22,883 nucleotides of DNA from Chlorobiota bacterium (GTDB lineage: Bacteria; Bacteroidota; Ignavibacteria; Ignavibacteriales; Ignavibacteriaceae): positions 1 to 22,883 of the forward strand of contig RHKR01000002.1 in assembly GCA_008363265.1 (NCBI GenBank). The letters are read 5' to 3'. This document shows positions 7,484 to 15,528 of the stretch, in pieces. The translations under genes and the position numbers were made by a program. The number at the start of each line of letters is the position of its first letter. The first letter of the stretch is position 1. Under the pieces are notes generated by a model. That model searched no databases. It saw only the letters and a list, made by a program, of their open reading frames with translations, and had not been told where the DNA came from.

Positions 7484-8403
7484 CTCTTGCCTCCTTCGTC
7501 GGAACTGATGGTTTTGATGAAAAGGTCTTCCAGATTTGATTTCTTGAGCGCGATCTCATGAATAAGCACATCAAGAATTCTGACTTTATCGATCATCCTG
7601 TTCAGTCCCTCTATATCCGATCCGTTGTATCTGTAAACATTTTCCCCCGTCTTTTCAAGATAAACTATTGAATTCTCCTCCTGCAGGGTTAAACCGCGGG
7701 AGAGTTTCAGCTCATAACCGGAGTTTTCCGATGTCAGTTCATCGATCGATCCGGTTCTTAACAGCTTCCCTTTGTGAAGAATCGCAACCGAATCAGTAAC
7801 CATCTCCACTTCAGAGAGTATGTGGCTGTTAAGGAAGATCGTTTTTCCCCGGGAACGAAGGTCCTGAAGAATCGTTCTGATCTCTTTCCTTCCTACAGGG
7901 TCGATGCCGTCTGTTGGTTCATCGAGTATTATCAGATCCGGATCGTGAAGCAATGCACGGGCCAGACCAAGCCTCTGGTTCTGCCCTTTCGAGAAGGTCT
8001 TGGTTCTGCGGTTGGCGATCTTTGATAATCCCAGCATTTCGAAGAGCTCTCCGGTCCGCTTCCGTGTAAGTTCTCTATCCATCCTGTAAAAACCGGCGAA
8101 AGCTTCCATATTCTGTTGTGCAGTAAACACCTCCGGGAAGCTCACATTCTCCGGGAGATAACCGATCCTCTTTTTTACCAGGTGTTCAGGATGGTCCGAT
8201 CCGAAAAGGGAATAACTGCCCGAAGTGTGGCTTATTATCCCAAGAAGAATCTTGATAAAAGTGGTCTTTCCTGCCCCGTTCTGTCCGAGCAGACCAAATA
8301 TCTGTCCGGGCTGAACGGATATTGAAAATTCATCAAGGGCCTTTACCTTTACCTTGCCCGAATAGACCTTGGTGAGGTTACGGCTGCCGGCTATTTCTGT
8401 CAT
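7480..8403 (-). CDS. ABC transporter ATP-binding protein (ABC-2 / NosF-CcmA-like)
   Basis: 307 residues. Walker A GQNGAGKTT is at 40-48, with an acidic residue in the usual Q-loop place (GYLPEN, 81-86) as in many ABC-2 exporter ATPases. The signature is FSKGQ (137-141) instead of LSGGQ. Walker B LIILDEP is at 157-163, the D-loop GIDP at 166-169, and the H-loop His194 is in LNSHIL. About 90 residues after the nucleotide-binding domain form a C-terminal extension of the kind seen in this subfamily. The ATG at 8403 has only a weak ribosome binding site. The gene is coupled to the permease by a 4-base overlap. Substrate unknown. Confidence 0.92.
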   Translation of the reverse strand: MTEIAGSRNLTKVYSGKVKVKALDEFSISVQPGQIFGLLGQNGAGKTTFIKILLGIISHTSGSYSLFGSDHPEHLVKKRIGYLPENVSFPEVFTAQQNMEAFAGFYRMDRELTRKRTGELFEMLGLSKIANRRTKTFSKGQNQRLGLARALLHDPDLIILDEPTDGIDPVGRKEIRTILQDLRSRGKTIFLNSHILSEVEMVTDSVAILHKGKLLRTGSIDELTSENSGYELKLSRGLTLQEENSIVYLEKTGENVYRYNGSDIEGLNRMIDKVRILDVLIHEIALKKSNLEDLFIKTISSDEGGKR

Positions 8404-8490
8404 ATTTGTCTTTCAATTATTGCTGATCGGAAAATTACAAAAAAAGGAGGGGTAATGGCTTGTTAAATAGTTGAGTGGAAGAGATGAGGG

Positions 8491-8556
8491 ATAAGCTATT
8501 AGCGATTTGTGATGGGGATCCGCTAAGAGCTGATAGCTAATCGCTAATAGCTACTA
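8491..8556 (-). repeat. Heptameric repeat element 1, inverted, starting at the gpsA stop codon
   Basis: From the TAG stop of gpsA at 8556-8554 the minus strand runs through degenerate heptamers close to TAGCKAT (TAGCTAT, TAGCGAT, TAGCTAT, CAGCTCT). It passes a GGATCC-containing centre and returns through inverted heptamers. The outer arms are an exact 14-base inverted repeat (8494-8507 and 8539-8552; AGCTATTAGCGATT and its complement). No protein frame is evident. A hairpin in the RNA downstream of gpsA is expected. Function is unknown; it may be a transcript 3'-end or spacer element. Confidence 0.75.
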
Positions 8557-9558
8557 AGCTCTATACTCCTCTTTCCTGTCCCTGGTCATGAGGTCGTGAA
8601 TGGCCTGTCCGGGGTCTTTGTCCTCGAAGAGGATGCGGTAAACTTCGGTGGTGATCGGCACTTCGATTCCGTGCTTGAGTGCAAGTTGCATGGCGGAGTT
8701 CGAGGTTTCCACACCTTCAGCCACTGCGGTCATTTGGGCGAGTACCTCTTTCAATTTCATTCCGCTGCCGATCTTTTCGCCGACGTACCGGTTTCGGCTG
8801 TGCCGGCTCATACATGTTACGATCAGATCACCCATCCCGGAGAGACCCGAAAAGGTATGAGGCTGAGCTCCCATTGCAAGTCCGAGCCGGGTAATTTCCG
8901 CAGTTCCGCGCGTCATTATTGCGGCTTTTGTGTTGTCACCCATGCCCATACCATCGAGGATACCTGCGCCGATGGCTATTACGTTTTTGAATGCACCGCC
9001 AAGTTCAACTCCCACTACATCAGTGGATGAATATACACGGAAATAGCGGTTAATGAAGGCGTCCTGGATGAGTTTCGAAGTGTCGTGATCCTTGCAGGCG
9101 GCCACGACTGTTGTGGGAATCTTTTTACTTACTTCTTCAGCATGACTAGGCCCGGAAAGAACCCCGACCTGATGATCTGTCAACTGTGGGAAAACATCCC
9201 TGTAAATCTGGCTTACTGTCAGCAGGTGGCCCTTCTCAATCCCTTTGGAGACCGAAACCAGAACAGTGTTATTAAGTTTTTCAAAACTGATCTGTTGAAG
9301 TGCCGATCTCGTAAACTGGGTCGGGATTGCGGTGACAATAATATCCTTACCAGTCGCGGCCTGATCCAGACTGTTGGAAATACGGAGATTTTTCGGGAAT
9401 GGAATACCCGGGAGGTAGATTATATTCTCCCGCTTCTCCTCAAGCATGTTGGCGTAGGTATCGTTATACTCCCAAAGCGTAACGTTGTGTCCGTTATCAC
9501 TGAGGAGAATGGCGAGGGTGGTACCCCAGGCACCTGCTCCCAGAACCGAGATATTCAT
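8554..9558 (-). CDS. gpsA: NAD(P)H-dependent glycerol-3-phosphate dehydrogenase
   Basis: 334 residues from the ATG at 9558. The open frame extends 49 codons further upstream, but that part is read from the plsY gene and shows no family similarity. The enzyme reduces dihydroxyacetone phosphate to sn-glycerol-3-phosphate for phospholipid synthesis. The nucleotide-binding GAGAWG is at 7-12, followed by GVLSGPSHAEEV (132-143), the catalytic Lys191 in ELGGAFKNV, GDNTKAAIMTRG (207-218), and GLSGMGDLIVTC with SRNRYVG (238-260). Length and motifs are normal. It starts 7 bases after the plsY stop, and the product feeds directly into PlsY. Its TAG stop is the first heptamer of the repeat element 8491-8556. 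Confidence 0.96.
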   Translation of the reverse strand: MNISVLGAGAWGTTLAILLSDNGHNVTLWEYNDTYANMLEEKRENIIYLPGIPFPKNLRISNSLDQAATGKDIIVTAIPTQFTRSALQQISFEKLNNTVLVSVSKGIEKGHLLTVSQIYRDVFPQLTDHQVGVLSGPSHAEEVSKKIPTTVVAACKDHDTSKLIQDAFINRYFRVYSSTDVVGVELGGAFKNVIAIGAGILDGMGMGDNTKAAIMTRGTAEITRLGLAMGAQPHTFSGLSGMGDLIVTCMSRHSRNRYVGEKIGSGMKLKEVLAQMTAVAEGVETSNSAMQLALKHGIEVPITTEVYRILFEDKDPGQAIHDLMTRDRKEEYRA

Positions 9559-9565
9559 TGGGCTG

Positions 9566-10228
9566 TTACTTCTTTTTGCCGAACGATATCTTGTTCTCGT
9601 TCCCCTTGAGCAACCTCTGAATATTTGACCGGTGCATGTAAACCAGCAGTATTGAAACCGCCAGGACGAAAGGAAGAAGCGTCCCGTATCCCTGCACTTC
9701 GGCATGGAAAATGTTCTGACGGATGAAAAGTGTTAGTGGAACGGTGATCGCGGCCATGATCGAACCGAGCGAGACATATTTGAATATGCCAACCACGATT
9801 ATGAAGATACCGAGGGCGACAAGCATGTCAACGGTGGTGATCGAAAGCATCATGCCCAGCGCGGTTGCAACACCTTTGCCGCCTTTGAATGAGGCAAAAA
9901 CACTCCAGATATGCCCGATTATTGCGAAAATACCGGCCATGATCCTGATGATCGTGATATCCTGAAATGGGGTCTGGTTATTAAGTGCAACCGGATCAAT
10001 GTAATAGAGTTGCGAAACAAATACCACAGCGATAACGCCTTTGAGAGCGTCGAGCAGAATGACCGAGAGGCCATATTTCGGTCCCAGGGTGCGGAAAACA
10101 TTCGTACCTCCGGTATTACCGCTGCCATGCGATTTTATATCGATACCTTTCCTCTTGGCAACTATGATGCCAAATGGTATTGAGCCGATAAGATATGACA
10201 AAAGTAATATTGCAGCAAGTGCTAACAT
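9566..10228 (-). CDS. plsY: Acyl-phosphate:glycerol-3-phosphate acyltransferase PlsY
   Basis: 220 residues, ATG at 10228 with AGGA 7 bases upstream. PlsY transfers an acyl group from acyl phosphate to glycerol-3-phosphate to give lysophosphatidic acid at the inner membrane. Motif 1 is GSGNTGGTN (35-43). Motif 2 is in GHIWSVFASFKGGKGVATALG (105-125), the phosphate-binding loop. The other conserved parts, including the N-terminal GSIPFG (15-20) and several membrane segments, fit a five-helix PlsY. The C-terminal end is basic (GKKK). It forms a two-gene unit with gpsA. The upstream region is shared with the divergent kinase gene. Confidence 0.95.
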   Translation of the reverse strand: MLALAAILLLSYLIGSIPFGIIVAKRKGIDIKSHGSGNTGGTNVFRTLGPKYGLSVILLDALKGVIAVVFVSQLYYIDPVALNNQTPFQDITIIRIMAGIFAIIGHIWSVFASFKGGKGVATALGMMLSITTVDMLVALGIFIIVVGIFKYVSLGSIMAAITVPLTLFIRQNIFHAEVQGYGTLLPFVLAVSILLVYMHRSNIQRLLKGNENKISFGKKK

Positions 10229-10460
10229 TCCTGATTCCTGTATTTGTGATGGTTTGTTCCGTTATGCCGCCGTTTTTGCAGCCCGGCGGGCAGAAATTGC
10301 AGTGATTGAACCGTTAAAATAATCTCTTTTCAGCTAATAACAAAATAACTTTCGACGTGTGATGCCGTAAATAAAAAAAGTTCCACAAGTTTTATTCACA
10401 AGTGAAAACTTACGATAAATATTTGTAATTTTATAAACGGTTTTAGTGGTACTCTTCCAA
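10229..10460. promoter_or_regulatory. Divergent promoter region plsY / sensor kinase
   Basis: 232 bases between two divergent starts must hold promoters for both. Near the kinase gene it is AT-rich. It contains an imperfect hairpin or dyad at 10387-10411 (AAGTTTT...AAAACTT enclosing TTCAC-AA-GTGAA), an operator candidate. Nearer plsY lies a GC-rich imperfect hairpin (TGCCGCCG...CGGCGGGCA, near 10266-10293). No -35/-10 pair could be assigned with confidence. Confidence 0.45.
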
Positions 10461-13400
10461 ATGTTATTTTTAATTAGATTTTTAACTCTTTTCCTTTTTA
10501 CCGCGCCACTTCTGGCGCAGTATCAGAAAACGGAAAAATTCCAGTTCACAGGTCTCGGAACCCGGGAAGGCCTCTCGCAGGGACGGGTTACCTGTATCCT
10601 GCAGGACAGGTCAGGCTTCCACTGGTTTGGAACGGCTGACGGCCTGAACCGGTTTGACGGCTACTCATTCCTTGTCTTCAGAAACAACCGGAATATCAAA
10701 AACTCCCTGACGAACAATGTGATCTACGATCTGACCGAATTGCCGGATGGAAGAATAGTTGTCGCCCACAATCAGGGAATTGATATCTTCGACCCCGTCA
10801 CTCAAAGGTTCAGGCATTTGGCGCTCCGTGACATAAAATCGCGGGCATTACATGTCAAGTCGGTTACCCAGCTTGTGGTCCCCTCCAATTATTCCGGATT
10901 CATTTACCTTGGAACTCACGCAGGCGTTCTCAAACTTCATATGGAGAGCAGTACAACTGAACTAGTTATGCCCCTTTCTGCAGATCCGACCGAAAACGAG
11001 AGAAGCATTAGAACAATGATCGAGGACAGCGAGGGAAAACTTTGGATCGGCACGGGCGGTGAAGGCCTTTACATGCTTGATGTTAGAACCCGGCAGGCGA
11101 AAATGGTCTTCATGCCGAAGGGCAATCAGCTTACCGTCAAGAACGGAACCATCCCGTTTCTGACCACAGACTCAAAGGGAAGAATCTACGCATCGGACCT
11201 GCTGGGAGTTCATGTTTTCGATAAAACCGGTAAGGTACTCAGGGAACTGAAGCCCCCAATTAAGGCAGTCCCGATCGGCATCCACTCTTATGAAAACGGG
11301 ACTATCATAATATCTTTTCTGAAAAGCGGATGGTTCTCTTACTCTTTTGATGAGGACAAGTTCACCCGTATAACAGAAACTGAAGAAGCCGGTCAGAGAA
11401 ACATTCCTGATATTCTGGTCTTCAGCAAAGACAGAACCGGGACCTATTGGGGCGGTACGAATGGTACCGGACTGGTGTACTTCAAACCCGAAGGAAGTCT
11501 CTTCAAAAAGGTCAGCCATTTCGGCGGGCATATGAAAAGCGTCCGATCGATCCTTGAACTCTCAGACCGGTCTGTTATGGTCTCCGGTTACGATGGATTC
11601 GCGAGATTTGACGAGGGATTCAGTAAACTCTATCCCGAAAAAGGGAATGAGCAGTTAAAACCCGGGTCTTACATGGTTGCCTTCTCGATGGCCGAGGATA
11701 TTTTTGAGATATCCAAAAAGGTCTGGATGGGAACTGAAGGTAACGGCTTGTATCTGTATGATGTGCAGAACGGAAAGCTCGAGAGAGCCGGCAGGGTTAA
11801 AGGAAAGTCTGACTTTATCAGAGGAGACTATGTCTATTCACTCCATTGGGGCAACGACAGTCTTTTATGGGTGGCAACGGAATTCGGACTCCATTCGTTA
11901 AATACGAGAAAAGGAACTGTCCGGTATCATCCGCCATTAATTGCGCAGGATTCTCTCGCGTCGTTCGGCATAATCTTCGCGATAGCAGAGCAAGGGGATA
12001 AGTTGTTTCTCTGCACCGAACGTCAGGGAGTGATGATCTTTGACAGATCAACCATGAGCTACAAACCGTTTTTAAGTTCCGAGACGACACCACTTGCGAT
12101 CAGTTCCAGCGATACAAGATCGATCTACATCAAAGACGGGTACCTCTTCTATATAGGCACGACTTCCGGGCTTTCCGTCTATGACTCCGGTAAAAAAACG
12201 GTAAGGGATTATTCCACACACAATGGGCTTCCCGGCGACCTCATCTATGGAATTCTTGAAGACAGGGATGGAAATATTTGGGTTTCGACCAATGTGGGGA
12301 TCGCAAGATTCAACCCGGCATCCGGTCGCTTCGCAAGTTTTACACTCGCTGACGGCCTGCAGGGTTATGAGTTCAACTCGAAGGCCTATCATAAGCTTAA
12401 AGACGGATCACTCGTATTCGGAGGTACTGAAGGAGTGAACATCATCGATCCCGTAAAAGTAAACAGAACAGAAATACTGCCTCCTGTTCTGATCACAGGA
12501 ATAAGCCTTTTTTCCCGTAAGTTGCCGATAGGCGAGTTTAATGGAAGAGTGATTCTCGATTCGGCTGAACATCTGAAAAGATCTATAACACTGAAGCATG
12601 ATGAAAACGGGATTACGATCGAATTCTCGGCTTTCGAGCCGGGCACAAGATACGTTTATATTCTTGAAGGGCTTGAGGCAGGCTACTCGATCCCCTCCAC
12701 TGACAGACGTGCGATCTACAGCAACCTTCCTCCTGGTGAGTATACTTTCAGAGTGTACACCCTGGACAGGGAAGGCAACCGGGCCGGAAATGAAGCATCA
12801 CTTAATATCACTATCCTCCCCCCTTTCTGGCAAACCTGGTGGTTCAGGGCGATCCTCGCGATAATGCTTGCGGGTATTCTGATCGGCGGATATTACATGA
12901 AAGTTAACGCGATCCGAAAGCGTAACGTTGAGCTTGAATCGCTGGTCGAACAGCGCACATCACAGCTGGAGATGAAGAAGAAGGAGCTCGAGGAGAGGAA
13001 TACAGAACTTCAGGAGATCGACAGTTCAAAAAACAGATTTATCTCCACTCTCGCTCACGATATCAGAAGCCCCTTCTCTGCAATTCTGGGATACCTCCAG
13101 ATCGTTACTGAAGATTACGATGATTTGACTGATAGTGAGAAAAGGTCTTATCTGAAAAGCGTGAATTCGGTGTCAAAAAGCCTTTATTCTACCATCAATA
13201 ACCTTCTCCACTGGTTCCGGATCGAGATGGGAAGGGTTAACTTCGATCCTGAGTTTCTCACACTCGAATTGATGATAAAAGAAACCACAGATGTGTTGAG
13301 CGGGAATTTGTCCGAGAAAAAGATCGAGATCATTACTGAACTCGAGGACGGGATCGCAGTAGTTGCTGATAAAATGATGATCAAAACCGTGCTGCAGAAC

Positions 13401-13721
13401 CTGATCTCGAACGCTATCAAATTCTCTCATGAGAACGACCTGATCACCATCGCCGGCGACAGAAAAGGTGACCTTTACTCTATCTCGATAAGTGACTCCG
13501 GTAGCGGCATGACCGCGGAGGAGACAGACAAGCTGTTTAAAAAGGAAACGATCCTCGTGAAGGAAGGCACCAACAAGGAAAAAGGAACGGGACTCGGCCT
13601 CCTGATCTGCAAAGAATATGTAGAAATAAACGGTGGTGAAATTTATGTAAGAAGCGTTCCCGGGGAGGGAACAAGTTTCACCTTCACAGTCCCCCTTAAA
13701 AAGGAAGACCGTCAGGGATAA
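10461..13721 (+). CDS. Sensor histidine kinase with Reg_prop beta-propeller and Y_Y_Y domain (HTCS-like, no receiver or HTH)
   Basis: 1086 residues from the ATG at 10461, which gives a clean signal peptide (MLFLIRFLTLFLFTAPLLAQ). A GTG at 10446 would add five residues, and neither start has a clear ribosome binding site. The periplasmic part (about 25-790) holds Reg_prop-type propeller repeats (EGLSQGRVTCILQDRSG...FGTADGLNRFDG near 35-65, and later LWIGTGGEGL, WVSTNVGIARF) followed by a Y_Y_Y domain (about 720-790). One membrane helix lies near 795-815, then a coiled coil (about 820-855). The kinase core has the H-box LAHDIRSP with His866, an N-box QNLISNAIKFS near 980, DSGSGM, and G2 GTGLGL near 1042. 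It ends right after the ATPase domain. Classic hybrid two-component systems continue into REC and AraC-type HTH; these are absent, so it needs a partner regulator that is not in this window. Ligand unknown; related sensors in gut Bacteroides read glycans. Confidence 0.93.
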   Translation: MLFLIRFLTLFLFTAPLLAQYQKTEKFQFTGLGTREGLSQGRVTCILQDRSGFHWFGTADGLNRFDGYSFLVFRNNRNIKNSLTNNVIYDLTELPDGRIVVAHNQGIDIFDPVTQRFRHLALRDIKSRALHVKSVTQLVVPSNYSGFIYLGTHAGVLKLHMESSTTELVMPLSADPTENERSIRTMIEDSEGKLWIGTGGEGLYMLDVRTRQAKMVFMPKGNQLTVKNGTIPFLTTDSKGRIYASDLLGVHVFDKTGKVLRELKPPIKAVPIGIHSYENGTIIISFLKSGWFSYSFDEDKFTRITETEEAGQRNIPDILVFSKDRTGTYWGGTNGTGLVYFKPEGSLFKKVSHFGGHMKSVRSILELSDRSVMVSGYDGFARFDEGFSKLYPEKGNEQLKPGSYMVAFSMAEDIFEISKKVWMGTEGNGLYLYDVQNGKLERAGRVKGKSDFIRGDYVYSLHWGNDSLLWVATEFGLHSLNTRKGTVRYHPPLIAQDSLASFGIIFAIAEQGDKLFLCTERQGVMIFDRSTMSYKPFLSSETTPLAISSSDTRSIYIKDGYLFYIGTTSGLSVYDSGKKTVRDYSTHNGLPGDLIYGILEDRDGNIWVSTNVGIARFNPASGRFASFTLADGLQGYEFNSKAYHKLKDGSLVFGGTEGVNIIDPVKVNRTEILPPVLITGISLFSRKLPIGEFNGRVILDSAEHLKRSITLKHDENGITIEFSAFEPGTRYVYILEGLEAGYSIPSTDRRAIYSNLPPGEYTFRVYTLDREGNRAGNEASLNITILPPFWQTWWFRAILAIMLAGILIGGYYMKVNAIRKRNVELESLVEQRTSQLEMKKKELEERNTELQEIDSSKNRFISTLAHDIRSPFSAILGYLQIVTEDYDDLTDSEKRSYLKSVNSVSKSLYSTINNLLHWFRIEMGRVNFDPEFLTLELMIKETTDVLSGNLSEKKIEIITELEDGIAVVADKMMIKTVLQNLISNAIKFSHENDLITIAGDRKGDLYSISISDSGSGMTAEETDKLFKKETILVKEGTNKEKGTGLGLLICKEYVEINGGEIYVRSVPGEGTSFTFTVPLKKEDRQG

Positions 13722-14385
13722 GTTTGCTGAAGATCGAGAGGTCTTCTTTTGTGGTTATTTTGAAGTTGAGGGCAGAACCCTCTGAAATGTGGACGGGATA
13801 ACCTGCCCGGCGCATCAACGATGATTCGTCGGTGCCATACCATCTTTCCGCGTATGCTTTTTTGAAGGCATCCATCAGTTCACCATAACGGAATATCTGA
13901 GGGGTTTGCACTATGTAAACCTTGCTACGGTCGATATAGTCGAGTTCAGTGTATTCCATGTAGCCGATGGTGTCACGGGCATTCATGCAGACGAGGGCAC
14001 TTCCTTTTTCTGTGGCATGTCTGATCGCTTTTTCGAGCACATCAGCAGGCAAGAGCGCCCTTGCCGCGTCATGAACAGCGGCAAGGTCGTCGAAAGCCAA
14101 ATCAGCTTCTTTGAGCGCGTTGAATACAGAGTCCTGCCTTTCCTTCCCGCCTTCAACTATCTTTGTGATCTTGGAAAAGCCTTCGCGTTTTCTGATCTCA
14201 TCGATGATCTCATGCCCGGCTCCCGAGGTGGCAACTATTATCTCATCCACCAGGGGTGAGTTCTGAAAAACCTCGAGTGTGTACGCGATCAGTTCCCTGT
14301 CGTTAAACTTCATGAACTGCTTCGGTACATCACCACCGATCCTGGAACCGGAACCGGCAGCGGGAATTATGGCAACGGTTCTCAT
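13696..14385 (-). CDS. ispD: 2-C-methyl-D-erythritol 4-phosphate cytidylyltransferase
   Basis: 229 residues. It catalyses the CTP-dependent third step of the MEP isoprenoid pathway. The nucleotide-binding PAAGSGSRIGGDVPKQF is at about 8-24, GGKERQDSVFNAL at 79-91, VHDAARALLPADV at 104-116 (the usual Pro after DAAR is Ala here), then RDTIGYM, VQTPQIF, TDESSLM and a C-terminal NFKITTKEDL. All are in the family order. The start overlaps the queA stop by 4 bases (ATGA at 14382-14385), indicating coupling. The last 26 bases overlap, on the opposite strand, the 3' end of the sensor kinase gene. Confidence 0.95.
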   Translation of the reverse strand: MRTVAIIPAAGSGSRIGGDVPKQFMKFNDRELIAYTLEVFQNSPLVDEIIVATSGAGHEIIDEIRKREGFSKITKIVEGGKERQDSVFNALKEADLAFDDLAAVHDAARALLPADVLEKAIRHATEKGSALVCMNARDTIGYMEYTELDYIDRSKVYIVQTPQIFRYGELMDAFKKAYAERWYGTDESSLMRRAGYPVHISEGSALNFKITTKEDLSIFSKLIPDGLPF

Positions 14386-15416
14386 AATACCATCATTGCG
14401 TCACCGTAGCTGAGGAATTTGTAGTTTTCCTTAACCGCGGTCTTGTAGGCCTTCATAACAAGGTCGGTATCGGCAAATGCTGAAACCATCATGATGAGGG
14501 TCGACTGCGGCATATGGAAATTGGTTATCATCTGTTTTACTATCCTGAACCCGTATGAAGGATAGATGAACTTGTCGGTCCACCCTTTCTGAGACCTGAT
14601 AAAGCCTTCAGCGGTGACGCTCGACTCCAAAGCCCTTACGGTACTTGTACCAACGGCTGTCAGCTTCCCTCCCGCCTCAAGAGCCTTATTGATCTGCTCG
14701 GCTGCGGAGGATGTGATCTCATAGTATTCCGAATCCATTCTGTGTTTCGTGAGGTCTTCAACTTCAACCTGTCTGAATGTTCCGAGACCGATGTGCAGAA
14801 TTATCGGGACAACGATCACACCTTTTTTCTTGAGCGCGTCCATTAGCTCGGGAGTGAAATGGAGGCCTGCTGTCGGAGCGGCGACCGATCCGTCCACTCG
14901 GGCGTAAACGGTCTGATAGTATTCCTTGTCCTGCGGCTCGGCGTTCCTCTTGATATAAGGAGGAAGCGGCGTTAAACCGATATTCTCCACCGCGCGGTAG
15001 ATGTTCCCGATCTGATTGAACTTTACGGTTCTTCCACGGGAAGTGGTGTTGTCGATAACTTCACACCAGAGATCGTCGGAGAAGTAGATCTTGTTACCGA
15101 TCCTTACCTTGCGGGCGGGATCAACGATAACATCCCAGATCGCCTCTTTCGAGTTGAGCTCCCTGAGAAGGAAGACCTCGATCTTTGCCTGGGTCTTTTC
15201 TTTGTTCCCGATAAGTCTTGCCTGGAAAACCCTTGACTCGTTTACAACCAGGATATCACCCTTGTTCAGGATGTCAACAACATCCCTGAATTGCCTGTGT
15301 TCTATCCCTTTGGTCTCCCTGTTAAGAACCATCAGCCGGGCGTCATCCCTCTTTTGGTAAGGGTATTTCGCTATTTGTCCTTTGGGGAGATTGTAATTGA
15401 AATCAGATAATTTCAT
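14382..15416 (-). CDS. queA: S-adenosylmethionine:tRNA ribosyltransferase-isomerase
   Basis: 344 residues, ATG at 15416 with GAGGT 8-9 bases upstream. QueA moves and rearranges the ribosyl group of S-adenosylmethionine onto 7-aminomethyl-7-deazaguanine in tRNA to make epoxyqueuosine. Family blocks seen are FNYNLPKGQIAKYP near the N-terminus, RDDARLMVLNR, VVNESRVFQARL, TPLPPYIKR, YQTVYA, SVAAPTAGLHFT, HIGLGTFRQV, AVGTSTVRALES and NFHMPQSTLIMMV near the end, all intact. It is coupled to ispD by a 4-base overlap and separated from ppdK by 112 bases that include a GC hairpin. Confidence 0.96.
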   Translation of the reverse strand: MKLSDFNYNLPKGQIAKYPYQKRDDARLMVLNRETKGIEHRQFRDVVDILNKGDILVVNESRVFQARLIGNKEKTQAKIEVFLLRELNSKEAIWDVIVDPARKVRIGNKIYFSDDLWCEVIDNTTSRGRTVKFNQIGNIYRAVENIGLTPLPPYIKRNAEPQDKEYYQTVYARVDGSVAAPTAGLHFTPELMDALKKKGVIVVPIILHIGLGTFRQVEVEDLTKHRMDSEYYEITSSAAEQINKALEAGGKLTAVGTSTVRALESSVTAEGFIRSQKGWTDKFIYPSYGFRIVKQMITNFHMPQSTLIMMVSAFADTDLVMKAYKTAVKENYKFLSYGDAMMVL

Positions 15417-15459
15417 TAATTGTTACCTCGTGTCATTTAAGGAGCTGAGTTAAAGCTGC

Positions 15460-15482
15460 CCGCGGCGGAACCCCCGCCGCGG
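15460..15482 (-). terminator. GC-rich hairpin after ppdK
   Basis: Nine-base perfect arms CCGCGGCGG (15460-15468) and CCGCCGCGG (15474-15482) enclose a 5-base loop, 47 bases after the ppdK stop. On the minus strand only a short U run follows (GCAGCTTTAA), so termination may be partial and queA may still be read through. Confidence 0.5.
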
Positions 15483-15528
15483 ACATGAATAATCACGCTC
15501 CGGCCGTTCTGACAAAACGACCCGGTTG

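Noticed and set aside
8411..8441. Promoter of the ABC genes with TTTG and TAATTG boxes on the minus strand
   Set aside because: The spacing is plausible but the -7 box departs from TAnnTTTG, and the AT-rich setting makes chance matches likely.
9559..9705. A 49-residue N-terminal extension of GpsA
   Set aside because: The stretch overlaps plsY in another frame, is rich in Arg, Cys and Trp without family similarity, and the Rossmann strand begins directly at the ATG at 9558.
10266..10293. Terminator near the plsY start
   Set aside because: The imperfect hairpin lies upstream of both divergent genes, where no transcript is expected to end, and it has a bulge and no U tract.
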